Positions 38,401 through 52,218 of a DNA stretch of 64,000 nt are shown one piece after another. This stretch comes from Sitta carolinensis (lineage: Eukaryota > Chordata > Aves > Passeriformes > Sittidae). A program made the position numbers and the translations under genes. The stretch spans positions 9,615,859-9,679,858 of the forward strand of contig CM063287.1 of NCBI GenBank assembly GCA_032173965.1, written 5' to 3'. A model generated the notes under the pieces. The model ran no database searches, was not told the DNA's origin, and saw only the letters and a list, made by a program, of their open reading frames with translations. Numbering within the stretch: position 1 is the stretch's first letter; each line of letters opens with the position of its first letter.

Positions 38401-40332
38401 CATCCAGTTCTCTGTAAAGTCATCATCTACCTTAGCTAAATTCACCCTCAGCAATTTCAAGCCAGCTTGGCTGACTTTGAACAGATAGGATTTTTCACAC
38501 AGTGCTCCTTATCGTCTCAATAACCAAAACCACAACCTCCAAATAAGGAGGTTCTTCACCTCAGATGTTTCCAAAAAACCTGCATGATCAAGCCCTAAGT
38601 AAGTAAGAAAGAATAAAAATCAAACATTCAGACATTCACTGAACCCTAATCTGGTCAACAACTCTAACTCAGTAGTTCAGACCCCCAAGAGCTCATAACC
38701 CAAGGTGATGGTGAGTCCTCTGACTGTCACACTGAAACACAAAATACAGAAGGGAAGGTTTGCTCCCCTGACCTGAATGAAACACAAGCACCGGAAAGAA
38801 CTAATGGTTTGAAATACATTGGCTTAGGAAACATTGCAGTCAAATCACAGCAACAAAATCTCAGAGAAAAGGCTATCCTGCTACAGGGAAGCTCTGCAAG
38901 GCAAGGAGAAGCCTTAGTGTCACTGCTGAATCCACTGCTTTCAAGTGTCTAAGAGCAGTAAATCAAACTACAGGCAAGAGATGCCAGCCACTGAACATCG
39001 TGCAGATCTGCAGCAGGAGAGGCGAGTGCAAAGCAGTTAATGAAGCTGGGTGTTGATCCCTCCCTTAAGTAAGCAGCAGAAATCAATATAACTGAATTCT
39101 GTAGCTATTTCTGTGCTCTCAGCAATGGATCTGCCTGTGCTAGGGGCTTTTGCATGGGGGATTACTAGAATTAAAACAGAAACCTTTTATTCATGAAATA
39201 AGTGGATAAGTGTTGAAATTATAACAGAAACCTTCAAGGCTGAGACCTAATAGTATGTCTGGAAGGAGCCCTTATCTTTTACAATGTGAAGTAAGTCTAA
39301 ATTAAAATGATTTTATAGTTCAGGCAGCTGAAATCAAGTACCAAAGAGAATTGATTCCTCCTCCTACTTGCAGTAATTCAGATCAATGCCAAAGGATAAA
39401 AGCTCAAACATGCCTTCTACTGAATAAAGCACCATGGGCCAGGAGGACTGGAATGCATCATGTCTGACACCTCAGCTTCTGATCAAAGGGGGGATTCTTG
39501 CACAAGGTATTCTCTTGACCCTTCACATCACTTGTATATGACTGACAATACAAGGCACTTAACCTATTATTTCATCTCCAGAATTGTTTATGTGCTCTGA
39601 AAGAGAGGCAGGCAGTTACCCAGCAGAGGCAAATTAGCAGGCAGCAATAGATACAATACTGCCCAGACACACAACAAACTGGCACACAGCCCAGAACCCT
39701 ACAGAGAAAATAATAGTTTTTGGGTCTAAAAGCCTCAGAAGACCATCAGGGTTTTGCACCAAAGAACAGCAACAGGAAACTAACTGTTCTGTGGCCTTGA
39801 ACTTTTATTTGGCAGAGAAGGCTGGCATATAGGTTACAAATTACACATTTATAACAGTTTATTAAAATTTGCCTACAAAATAATGGATGTAAATTCTTAA
39901 AACTCTCCTGCTTATCCAAACAGCAGGTTCAAGCTAAGCTCTTGTAAACTGCATCATTTGCTTCTCTTACACAGTATGTACCACACAGGCTGGAAGCTGG
40001 GACTGAGGCATTCCAGGGATTAAAGAAAGCCTCTGATCTTCTGAAAAAGCTCTTGGCCACCACGGCTGACAATTTTTTAGTTCTGTTGGTAAGGGAACAC
40101 AGAGGAGTGTTCTGATAAAATGTTGTGTACATCAATAAACAGTCAAAACAGAAACGTGTATGATTCACGTGTTGTTTAACACACGAGGAAAGCTCTCCAG
40201 AATGGAATTTTCCATGTGTGTCACTGCCTGCAGCTTCAGATGCATTTGGAAAGGATTATTTTTCTCCTTAATGGAAGAAACATAAACAAAACCCACATGT
40301 GTGATGCAGGCCATTGAAAAAATAATATCTGC

Positions 40333-40360
40333 TTTTTTTGTTTGTTTGTTTGTTTTGTTT
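40333..40360. repeat. (TTTG)n simple repeat
   Basis: A T run followed by about five TTTG-type units. It is a short tetranucleotide microsatellite in the T/G orientation. Confidence 0.85.
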
Positions 40361-43300
40361 AATGCAGACATTTCTACTGCTTACCTAACAGGACAGTCAC
40401 AGCCTGATTATCCAGAAACACGGACATTTGCCTTTAAGGGAGCTGAGGGCTTTTTTCCAGAAAGTTAAGAAAAAAATAAACATAATATAGGCATTGATTC
40501 ACATACAAGTTTTTTTTTTTAAATATATATATTTGTTGTGTTGTATACAGGAATGCAAAAAATCACAGAAGTAGATTAGGATGACTTGAACTTCAGTACA
40601 GGAAATAACCCAAAGGATTTCTTTCCTCTCTTAGTATTTCCCATAAATGACATCTTTCAGAAGTACATCCAAGCAAGAACTGTTTGTGTAGTGACAACCA
40701 TGTTCAAAATTCAGACACAGGTTCATAATTGACACCTTAAGTCCATTTTCAATGAACATTTCACATAAGTTAAAAGAAAAAAAATAGGTCAATAAATCTT
40801 TCCTGCCAAACCCTTCAGTATTACTACATACAGTGGCAACATACCTGGTTTTCACACAGAGCATGATCAGTAAAATAGTGCCTTTCGAACAAAAGAAATC
40901 CCCACCACTGAACTGAACAACAAAATAAGAGAGGAAAAAAGAATTTTAAAAACCATTTTCCACATTAAAAGGCCTCACCCCTTGACTATCTCATATAGTG
41001 CAATGTCTAAATGAATTTATAGAAGTCAATTCCATGGAGAAGAAAGAAAGAAAAAAAATGATGTAAATAAAACTCCTGACAAAGATTTTTAAATATTCTT
41101 GCTAAACATACCCCAGCAATAAGACAGTGGTGAGATTAAGATCATTTCAACTGCCAGTGACAACTGCAAACAAGTGTGTGAAAAGGCTGAGACCGGACCC
41201 AGCGCGCTGAACTCGAAGCATTCCCCAGACCTGACCTTCAGCCAACAGGAAGGGATGTGAGAACAGCTACACACCTAAAACTGCTACATACATAAACCCC
41301 CCAATTAAATCGTGGAGCCTTTGGGGGTTTGGATGTCACCTGCTGTCCCTGGAGCACAGAAATGCATGCACATAACCTAAGTTAAATCCTAGAATTTCTT
41401 TGAGACGAGCTATAATTAACATTGTTAGTACACTTATTTTCAAATTAAATGTTGACTAAATGTCACCATGTGGTGATGACACTGAAAAAAATGCAAAAAT
41501 ACTATAATATTTCTAAACCCCTCCAAAATTAGGAACAAATTGAAACCATAAATCCACTTTATGAAGTCTATATATTCTTTTCACAGTAAATCGAATTAAA
41601 TGCGTAGCTGCAGCCACCATTGTCACAGAGTATAATTCAACTTAAAAAGAAAAAAATTATAATGATTTTAAATTTAGGCCCTGAATAATGAACAAGTAAC
41701 TTGCTTCTTTTTAATGAATGGTGCTGCTAAAAGCAGAGGTGTATTTTCCTGAAGTGAATGTGGTCTGTTCAAAGGTGGCTGCCACAGGTCTGGCCACATG
41801 CAGCTGTCCTGGCAGTGCCACAGCAAGAAAGTGAACACCAAAACATCAAAAGCTGTGTTTATTTCACAGGGAACTGCTGCTGCTTTGTGAGTTTCCTCTG
41901 GGAGATTCACCTGATCAAATACACTCAAATCACGTGTGATGGAACACAGCAGAAAGGCAGAAATTTTGTATTAAGGCTCTCTTTGTTCTCTCTAAAAATG
42001 CTGGGTAAGATGTGGGAATCAGTATCTCTTAGATAGTAATTCCCATCCTTTCATCTTTTCAGTGATTATTATGCATAATATTGATTTTTTTATAAATATT
42101 CAGCTGTTCTGGACACACTCTGCATAAGAGTGGCAATATATATTTGCATCTGTTGACTCCGAGGACACCAAACTTTTGCCAGTTTTGATCAAAGTACATT
42201 TATAAGCCTATCCATTTCTTTACAAAAAAAAGCTAAAAGGTAACCCTCCTGCCCCCAAGTGAAACCTCCAGCAACAAAAAATTAACAAATAAGATATGAC
42301 AAAGTGGCAAGATGTTATAGACCTGCATCCCTCTTCCTCTGATATTTCTTCCACCACTCATGTAAATGAGATTAATGAAATCTAATCCTATCAAGTAATA
42401 AAGTTTCTTTAAATATCTTTTGCAGAAAGGATTATGATGGACATCATGAGTAAATAGTCTTCTGCAAAATAGCATATTTGTTGTAAACCCAGCAGAGATA
42501 GGAAGCTGTGCAGGGCTCTGAAGAATTCCTCCTTTCCATGTACACGGCATCAGGGGGCTGGACCCTGCCTTTACAAAGAACTCTCCAACGCTCCCAAATA
42601 AAATGACTCCAGGGATGGATTGGATTCAGGCAAGTACAGAAGTGCACAACTACCTTTAAACACATGGTATTGTCAGTGATATAAGACAAGCCACCTGTAG
42701 GAATTTACACAATTAATCAAATGATTTGCATTTTCCATTTTTCTTGAATACCTGCCCTGTAAACATCAGATGTTCTCATCTATCTACTGAGACATCTTAG
42801 ACAATTTAATAATTTCTGGAATATAGAACTGAAATTTCTAAAACTCATTTTAGATTATAAACAGTTAGAACTTGTTTTCAAATAAATGCTGCTCTCACTT
42901 CTTTCTGTTTCTTTTTTTGAAACCCCAGAAGTATTTCACAAAGAAAGAGTAATACTAAGAGGTTAAATTGGCAATAAAGGCTAGATTTCTTTAGGAGCAG
43001 AGCAGGAAATAAAACCCAGGGGTCCTACATGCTCATCAGTAGTCAATGTGTCTGACTGCTCAAAGAATAACAAGGGAAAAAAATCAAAGTAAATGTAAAT
43101 TACTTTGCCTCAAATTAGATACACACACTGCATTTTTTTCCAAGACAGGAAATAGAAAAAATAATGATGTTTCTTTTCAACAAACTAAACAGTACTACCC
43201 CTGGATGACACTAGCTCACTGTACTCCTTCTCTCCACAAGTATTTCTTACATAGACACAACTCTATGTGAGAAATAACAGCTGAATATAATGCCAAATGT

Positions 43301-43913
43301 TTGATCTCTGTTTTGTTTCACTTCATACTATACCCAGATGAAACATATACACATTCAGAAAGCTGTAGCATGTAACTTTATTTCTTGTATCAAATAATTA
43401 CTGTTAAAAATACCACACAGAGAGGTTTTATAATTTTTAGGTTCAAAGGGGAATGTGATCCATTTTAACATACTGTTGTATTTTACAATACTACTCCCGC
43501 CAGAAGCACAAGAAGAGTCCTAATTCTCACATGGGCATCTCATTCTTTGTGCTCATTTGCTTGTTTCCCTGAACAAAAATTAATCATCTTTAATTTGTCC
43601 ATAAGAACCTAAAACTAATCTCAATACCTTACATGGAAAGCTGCTCCATGGGAGCCTTCCCCTGCCGCTATCAAAAGCATTAGGTTTGAAATTACACAAA
43701 TACTAAAAATTGTGTCCCCTTTTCTTGTTATTTGCAATAGTTTTTCATGACCAAAAGCTTGTCTAGGCTTCTTTTGACCTATAAAATCACAGATTAAACA
43801 ACTAATAGGTAAAATCAGTTTAGATGCATTGCATCTACCTTGCTAATTAACAAAGACCTGGATTAGAGATCGAGAATGCAATGGTCAAATCCCTTGTTAT
43901 CCTCTCACAGCAG

Positions 43914-43929
43914 CTGGCTTTAAAGCCAG
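43914..43929. repeat. Perfect 16-bp palindrome
   Basis: CTGGCTTTAAAGCCAG equals its own reverse complement. It sits in a stretch rich in homeodomain-like words (CTAATTAAC, GGATTAGAG) and follows a CAGCTG E-box that overlaps its first bases. A dimeric binding site is possible but not shown. Confidence 0.9.
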
Positions 43930-46900
43930 ATTACCTGATGCATATCTAAAGAAACAACAGCGATACCAATCTGTCTATTATAAGGTGTATTTATATTTCC
44001 CTGGGAGATTCAGGTGGGAGTGTTAAGGAAATAGAGGTGGGAAGCACTAAAGCAGTATGATTTTGGAACCAGTAATTGAAACTAAATAATAGCAATTTAT
44101 ACAGAATGATTATTTAATTTTACAAGCATAAAAAAAATAGTAGAAATTCTCCTTAGGCAAAGGGAGGACTTATTTGACTGCAGAAGAAAGGACAGAACAG
44201 ACTGTACAAGTTCCCCAGAAAAACTCTGCTGCCAAGGAAAAGCTGCAAACTGTTTTTGACACTTCCCTCATACCTCTACTTTTTACAACAAATGATTTTT
44301 CCAGTCTCCAGAGACATGCTATTGAATAAAGACAGGGTCAAGCCTATTTGCATGACAATCTTTCTCTCCCAGATTAAAAGTTGATCTGTGATTCTTCTGC
44401 AATTAAAGAAGGCAGAAACAGTTCTGCTACACATTTATGGGAAGTGGAACCTCTTAATGTTTGTAGGGGAATGCCACAGCATGCACTGGCCAAGAGTGCT
44501 GAGAACTTCTTGTGAACACGTGCACAAAGAGACTAATATTGCATATGAGAGACAGAGCTTAAACTTGTTCATGGCCTGAAAACCAGCTAGTGTTAGCTCA
44601 ACATTTCATTTCTTCATGAATACAATGAACTTTTTTTTTTTAAGCTACTGAAAAAGTTCCTTTGTTCTCACATAGAAGCATCAATCTAATGGAATTTAGA
44701 TAAATGGATAAACATGTTCTCTCCTGTAGTGTGAAACCCAGACACATCATCCCTACTGCTCAACCCTCCACTTTTTTGTGTTAATGAAGACTGAGTAATC
44801 CTACAACATGAAGAGAGGTTTTGCAAGCGTATTTTTGCAAAAATCCACATTTTGTATGAACACTTGCATGCTATGTCAATTTTTAAGATAAAATCTGAGA
44901 GATAAAACTAAAAAAAGGATGTAAATACCTATCTATAAAATATATTTATGCCCAGCCTCCCTATATTCTGGCTAAATTGATATGCTATTTCCACCTCTGC
45001 TTCTTTTTGCTTTTTAAAGAAAAGCATGAAGTTCATCCTTTTCTAAAGTTCAGTATACCCATCTGTTAACACAGGTAATTCCCAAAGGACCTGGGATTTT
45101 ATTAGCAGCTGTTTAAATACTTACACAACAAACTGCACACATTAAACTTACTGAAGTGTTCTCTAACTGGTGATTGGGTTTTTGTCTCCCAGTCTCTCTA
45201 TTAATTGCAGAAAATCACTGCAGTTATGAAGATTAATGAAAAAAGAGGGTTAGAAACTTCTTGGCATCAGACATATATGGCTGTGTATCACTGGCACATG
45301 GAGCCTTAGAAGTTATTTGACAAGGTGAGATAGTAAGTTACCCTGTGTAGGACACGAGAGGGCTGCTTGGGAAGGGTAGCAAAATCACACATTTGTCAGT
45401 AACATGTACAGAATTACCTTTCAAAGCACATTTGTTAATACCATTCCAGAGAGAAGTTGGAATACTTCTCAATAGGTATGAAAAACTTGTGGAAAAAACT
45501 CACATCAGAAGCCTGAAGACTATTTTCATACACTGAAATTCAGCAAAATCCAAATACTAATTTTGTGTGCCATGGTTTTTAAGGAACATTTCTGGTATTT
45601 TTCTAAGTACAAATATTAAAAGTTACAAAGATACAAAACTAAAGGGACACCAAATGTAACATGAAAGGATATACTTTTTGTTATCTCAATTTCATTTTTT
45701 AAAGTCTCTCTTGCTATAATTAACATTATATTCTTTTAAATGTTGATTCTAAACTAAATCCAAGCTAAATTTTAAATACACAACAATCCATTGATGTGGA
45801 TATTGATAGTAAATTGATAAAAGATAGTGAATAAGTGACAAGTGCTAAGTGATCACAAAATCAGTAACATAAAAAGAAAATTCACTTCAGGGTTTGTAAA
45901 ATCCTCCCTAAAATTTCTACTTTGTTTCACCAGTTACCTGTTCTTTTTCATAAATAATCTGCTTTGGAAAGAGGTACCTTGTTTTGTCCTAGCAAGCAAG
46001 ATGGGAATAATTTAGCAGCATAAGCTACATGCTAAGATTATCACACAGTGTTAATTTGGCAAAATCAGCTCACAATAAAATCACGAAAGATTTATTAAAA
46101 AATGCGTACAAGGAGTTCTTTAAAGGACTTTTTCACCGACAGAAGCAAGAAGTCACATGATCCCATAGGTATAATTAGAGGTACAATTCCAGGGTATGAA
46201 GTCACATGCATCTTTGTCACTCAGCTTTGAGCTCTATTACAAAGTCAGGAAGAGGTACACTGAACCCTCCACTGAGTTTATGACTGATTTGTTTCATTTG
46301 AATAGATTTGTGTCTCAGAAAATAAATTATGCTAACTCCTCAGCTGGATAGAATTGCTGAAAAGTCAGATAAATGGAAATAACCTGCATTAATTTTCATT
46401 TTGGTTTCATTTAAATCTGAAATTTTGTGAAAAAAAAAAATCATATGGATGAGGTGCTTTATAATACATAAATAATCATACAGTACAAAACTAAGAGCCC
46501 TATTATTAACCCACAAAACCCTATTTACCTAAATGATCTCACCAAGACCCCCTTGTCCTGCTAATGAGCCAGTCCTTCATAGAATCTGCACCCCCTATCT
46601 CAAATATTTTATAAATGAGCAAAAGTCTACGATTCCATCACTGCATTGAGCTGCTGCCACTGAACTGAACAACCTGTGCTGGGGCTGGATTCCCTGGAAA
46701 CAGCAGCAGCTGCAGGGATGTGTGACAGCCCCTGATCCTACACAGATCAGCTGTCTTCCCCCTGATTTTAGTTACAAGCTGGATAGGGAACCAAGTCCTT
46801 CCAACCAACCACAAGGACCACAAGTTTTTCCCACTTAACCTTTCAATCAGCTGGTACCTCCCTAGTTAATCAGGATTGCTGGTAAATTGAAATATTTTTG

Positions 46901-48275
46901 TCCTATTTATTGTTTTATGCCTCCGTGGGTATCTCAAAAACAGAATTTATGGGATGAGCAAACAGTCTACAGTGGTGTTACAATCTTGCTCAGTTTCAGA
47001 TCTCTGTAGTTGTGCTTCAGACATTAAATTATTTCTAGTCAAAAGTAAACACTGGCTACTCAGAGAAGCCTTTCAATATAAGCCAAATGACTAAAACATT
47101 TCAAACTGTGTGCTGACCATCTGGAAACACAGGCAAAAGCAATTCACACTTATTCAATACTGTCCTAAAAACAGGATTTGAATTCAAGTCAAAGTATCAA
47201 TAGGTTGGATTTTCAAGCTCCCTTACATTCAGGCTTATACTGAAAAGCAATCAGATTTTACTGTAATAAATTTTTCTTCTCAACAGAAATAGTCTACTTA
47301 ACTCATTCAAACAAGACATGAAACACTATCATAAACTAATAGTATGGGAACAACCAAGGCTAAATACTTGTACAACTATGGCCTACAATAAAGTTCTCTG
47401 TGCTAGTCCATTTCTCTCTTTAGTGCCTTTTGGGCAGCACCATCCTGACACCTTTACAGGGCTAGACCCTCAAACTTCAGAACAAAACAAGGACATCCAA
47501 TGCAAATTCTAAAGCCAGCTGTCAAAAAGCTTTGAAAAGTGATAAACTATGAAGAAAGTTGCTTTAGTCTGTGAGGAGATATTCCCAATTAGGAGCAAAT
47601 CAGTTTATTATACAGAGCCAGCACTGTTCTGACTGTTTTATACAGCCACTGTTGTTCTTGAAAACATCTGTGAGTGTTTTATGGATCTCTGTTGTGTTCT
47701 CTTTTGTCCTGCAATGAAGATCTGTGTGCAGGTCATGTTCTACTGCTTCAGGGATATCTGTTTTCTTATTGATTGAAAATTAAAATGGTAATTTATGCTT
47801 CCATACTGGACCACTGCATTGTTTTATTACATTGATTTTGTGGCAGTTCTTTGCATGCATTTAACAGCTTACGTGATACCCTGACAGCAAGGTCATTTCA
47901 AACAAGCCATTCCCAGTTCTGCTCCCTTCAGTTCCCCACAACACCAAATCATTAGCTTCTAATTAAATTTTGTACATTTGGGGGTTTTATAATCTTTAAA
48001 GGTTCTTAAATATCAAGTCAAAATTTCTCTTTGTCCTCTGGTGTGCGCCCTGCTTCCTTCATACACCCAAGCCCAGCAAAGCTTTTCTTTAAAGGATTTG
48101 CCCATTGATTGAATGATATTTTTTCCCTTCTAAGCTTTTAGCTGCTGTTAACCTCGCATGTCAGACCAACAATTTGCTACAATTAGGCTGACAAACTTTC
48201 AGCTTTTAACTTCACTCTCAGAGCTCATTTATTTGATCTAATGTAAGCTTAATTACCTGAGTTGCTAATTCTGTT

Positions 48276-48385
48276 AAAAAAACCCAACAAAAAACCCCAA
48301 AAACCAACAACCAAAAAAAAAATCCCAAACTATCAAAAACCCCCGAAGAACCCAAACAAACCAAAACCAAAACTCAAAACACCAA
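48276..48385. repeat. A/C-rich tract with C runs
   Basis: About 110 bases built almost only of A and C, with several CCC or CCCC runs. Its minus strand is therefore a T/G tract with spaced G runs. The 66-codon minus-strand frame across it (rich in F, W and G) is a translation of this low-complexity DNA and is not a gene. Confidence 0.88.
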
Positions 48386-50256
48386 TCCTGAAATATTGTA
48401 TCTCCCATGAAAAATCTTCCAAAAGTACACTCTGATAGCCTGATAATTGACAAGGCTTTGTTTCTTCGGAGCATGTACTATTTTGGACACACAGGACAAG
48501 ATTAAATTATTATCTTTTCAATAGAACAGAGGGTGCTTGCAGGGTCCATCCTGTGCAAATGGCTTGGGGAAAACCACCTAGGAAAATAAAAGCATGAGTG
48601 TAAATAGTAAATAGCATGTGTGGAGTGAGCACTCAGGACTGTCTGCAGGAGGTTCACCTAAACCCCAACATGCCAAGAGGAGCTTCTTGAGCCCCTGTGT
48701 TCAGAAAGCAGCTATGTGACACATAAATGCACATGCACACACACATTGCACTTCACCAGCAGTCTTTCACAACATCTGTTTTAGCATTTTTCCTATTGCT
48801 AAGAAAAAGTACAATATCAAAACATTTGCCACATGCAAAAACTGAACTGCTGGAAACCTAATATTCTTCTGATAGATCATAATATTGATAACTGATACTT
48901 GATATGAGAAATTCAGTGAATTATAAAGTATGGTCACTTTATACTATAGACCATTTGGATGAATTTAAATTATGAGATGTTGTTCATAGAACTTCAGAAA
49001 AGGGAAATGCTAATGAAATATTTTAAAAATGAATGATGATATATGGTTTCTTTTGTACTAGATAAATGTAAAGCAGAACTATTGAATATGTACCATGTTT
49101 CACTCAAATATGAATGATGCTGGCTTTGAAATGTACTGTCAATACATAGGAAATGTTCTACATGCAATCAAAAAAGCGATGTTTTTGTCAGTTGTCATTT
49201 GATGTTTAAAATTTAACGATTCATTTATGCTATTGAAAATTAAACCAGTGAAACCATTGACAATTTTCGATGTTTCTGCATCAAAATCTGAGACTGGTTT
49301 TGGTTCCCATTCGAGATAAAATCCTCTTGATTTTTTTAGTTTTAAACTGGACTAAAGTTAAATTCTTCCATGAAATTTATATTTGCTGTTCTTTAACAGC
49401 AGTAAGATACTATTTTATTTCAGGATGGGCAATAGTCAACAGCAGAAAGATTTATTATCTACAACAAAGATGATTTCAATTCATAAGGAGAGTCTGAAAA
49501 TACGAGAGTACAAAGAACATCCTCAAAATGCATTTTCCACTGGATGGCTCTTTTCAGCTCTGCAGGAGTCTCTGTCCTGTACACAGCAAGCTTCTCTCTA
49601 GTCAAATGACTCAAAATAGAAATGCTGTTTGCTTTAACACTAACAATTGCTCTTGTATACGATGTGGATTTCAGTTTTCTATAAAATATGTCAGTCAGCT
49701 GCTGTCTCCATGGACTTCCAAGAAAGTCAATATCATAGTTAAATTTAAGACTAATATATTTATCTTTATTTTAAATAATTATGATATTTAGCATGACTAC
49801 ATGACAGCATTTACACCTTTCTGTTTTGTACATAGTCTTCACTTCATGCTTTCAGTCACTGGCTGTAGCCAATATTTATGGGTCGTAATTCTAATTGTTA
49901 TTTCAAATAAATGTTCTATTGCTGAAATGACATCTAAACTAAAGACTTTGTACACTGATGTGGAATTGTGCATTTCTGTAAAAATCAAGGGCAATACTTT
50001 GAAATTCCTTTGCAGATACAAATCTAAGTTAAAACATACAATCATATGCCATATCTAAAATCAAAAAGGGAAGAGAAATAGGTGAGGAGATAAGTTCAGT
50101 AATTCATCATGGTTTTTCACATGGAATAAAAAGAGCTATTATCTTGGTTTAATTCCAATAAAACCCAAAAAGCCCATTTGCAAGTAATGAATAGCTACAA
50201 AAGTAATTAGTAAGTGTTGACAGCAGCAGAAAGCAAGTATTTCATAAATATTGGGT

Positions 50257-50480
50257 TGTACTGGTTTATGTGCCTGGTTTTGTAACAGGCACCAACACTC
50301 AGCAGCTACTGTTGGATCTGCTCATGGCTGCAGAATTCCACCCTCAGCACTGCATCCCAAAACCACACGTAAGGTAAAATATTCCATGCAGAGAAGTCGG
50401 GAATGTGGAATCCTGGTGCTCGCAAAGTCCTCATGCTCCTGGGATAGCAAATCCAAGTGGGGCTAAATGGAAAAGAGATT
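50257..50480 (+). mobile_element. Degraded ERVL-type LTR, 5' portion
   Basis: The segment opens with TGTACTGGTTTATGTGCCTG and continues 'gttttgtaacaggc'. This resembles the first 35 or so bases of a bird ERVL-type LTR in the forward orientation. After a diverged or deleted middle, 'ctcctgggatagcaaatcca' near 50439-50458 resembles a later LTR block. The remainder of the LTR, including any polyadenylation region, is not recognisable. No viral coding sequence is seen. The right boundary is approximate, and the element is more decayed than the LTR at 13882. A chance match to the start block alone is possible but less likely given the second block in order. Confidence 0.5.
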
Positions 50481-52170
50481 CGAGGATGCTCTCAGCGCTA
50501 CTGACCTAGGACTAACCAGCAGTGGCATGCAATACATTCACTGATCTACAAAGCCATTCTTGATGGACTGACCTCAATTGTAACAATAACACCTGACAAG
50601 AAATCTCAGGCTTAAAAGAGGCCATAAGTAAGCCATTTCCCTGTTTTCATTTGTTTGTTCTTAAGACCAGATCCTGAAAGAGACAAAAGCAAAAGCAGAA
50701 AATTGATTTGGTGTCTGTTTATATCCATAAAGGATGTTTTTTTTTTGCTTGATCGTATCTAAGGCAACAAAACGGCAATCACAAAGGATTCAGTTCCAGC
50801 AGGAGGTAAAAGGAGGAACACCTGTAAACAAAAGTATCTATAAAATCTGAAGTCAAGAGACAATGCATTCTTCAGTCACAAAGATTTACATCTGACCTTG
50901 CTGGCTTGACAGATTAGTTTATAAGACTAGGAAAAGGAAACAAACAGATAAACGGGAACCTGCTACAAGACCAACTCCCAAAATATTAGTGTCCAAGATA
51001 AGACTGTAGGCAAAATTTCAGTGACTGACACATATACATATAGAATCTATTCCATTAAAAGCCACTTCTCATTATTTATTTAGCTACTGCTGTGGTAAGG
51101 TAGTATAAGACACTGATCTGGCTCAGATTAATGTAAGATCAGAGGAAACTGCAACCATTGCAGTGACCTGCAGTGCAGCAAGTGCATTCCACCTCGTGTG
51201 ACAACAGAGACCAGAGAGCTCCCCCAGCAGACCTGCACAACCATCAGAACTTCATAATCAACATGCAGCTCACCACAAGACAAAGCCCTACCTCATAATG
51301 ATTTATCAGCTCAAACTGTACATAATAAGCTTGGCTATCAAAAAATATATTGGATGACTTCTCCTGATTTTATTCATCAGACAAAACTGAAATGCATCTC
51401 AATCATCAATTTTCAACACTACTGTGTTGATTAATAAGCCCACTTTACAAAGTCACTGGAGTTGTGTGTTTGAGAGGTAATAACACAAAATATTCTGTTT
51501 TATAAGGAAGTTGTTATGGCATAAAGATATTCTAAGCACACAGAGAAGTCAAGGATAGGTTGAAGTGCATGGAAATCTCTGACTGAGACAGTGTTTTTTT
51601 GATCTACAAATTCCCTGAGATCAAGATGTCCCCATGGCAAGTGCAAACTTCTACCAGAAGGGGTTCAAAGTCTCAGATTTACTGCAGTCTAAATACCAAG
51701 ACAGGCAAAAAGGCAAAACAACTGCTTCAAGTGAACTTTGACTCTGCATTCAAAGAGGACAGACGGAAAGTATAAATGTCATCTGGTCAGTAATCATTAG
51801 AGGTTAAAAGCTGTTGACTATTTTAGGAGCAGATGATTATTTCTGAAAAGTTCAGGATTAAATCACTGCTAAAAAGAAGGAAGCAAAACAGTGAGATTTA
51901 ATACATATCACAGATTCTTCTAACAGATATCCCAGGAATGTAACTCTGGATTTTGACAAAAGATCAAGAATTCTCCAGCACAATGAAACATAGCACAATG
52001 TCAACTCCAGAAACTCCTTCTAAGAAAATGGATATACTTGCACTTTTACACTTGTACAACTTTTAAAAAGAAATAACAACTATTACAATTAATTAATATA
52101 AAGCAGAATACAGTTTCTATTTTTGGAATAGCAACATAAAAATAGCTACATACAAACAGCCTAACGTTAA

Positions 52171-52218
52171 TTTTATATACTATAAATACTATATATATTA
52201 TGTATATGTAATATAAAA
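52171..52218. repeat. AT-rich TATA/ATAT tract
   Basis: An imperfect alternating A/T tract with TATATA and ATGTATATG units. It is a probable unstable AT microsatellite and can fold on itself. Confidence 0.75.

Larger units (their letters stand above)
29043..50256. other. Unique non-coding sequence, about 21 kb
   Basis: No gene or interspersed repeat is recognised. Open frames reach 125 codons (29440-29817, plus) and 108 codons (35989-36315, minus), with no domain signature. Low-complexity tracts, a long poly-A run and two short palindromes are listed separately. Dense clusters of homeodomain-like and SOX-like words near 43.85-43.97 kb and 48.12-48.27 kb resemble conserved enhancer elements but cannot be confirmed from one species. 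Confidence 0.6.

Noticed and set aside
46638..46823. GC-richer segment with 'ccttccaacc', considered as CR1
   Set aside because: The surrounding sequence does not follow the CR1 order in either orientation.
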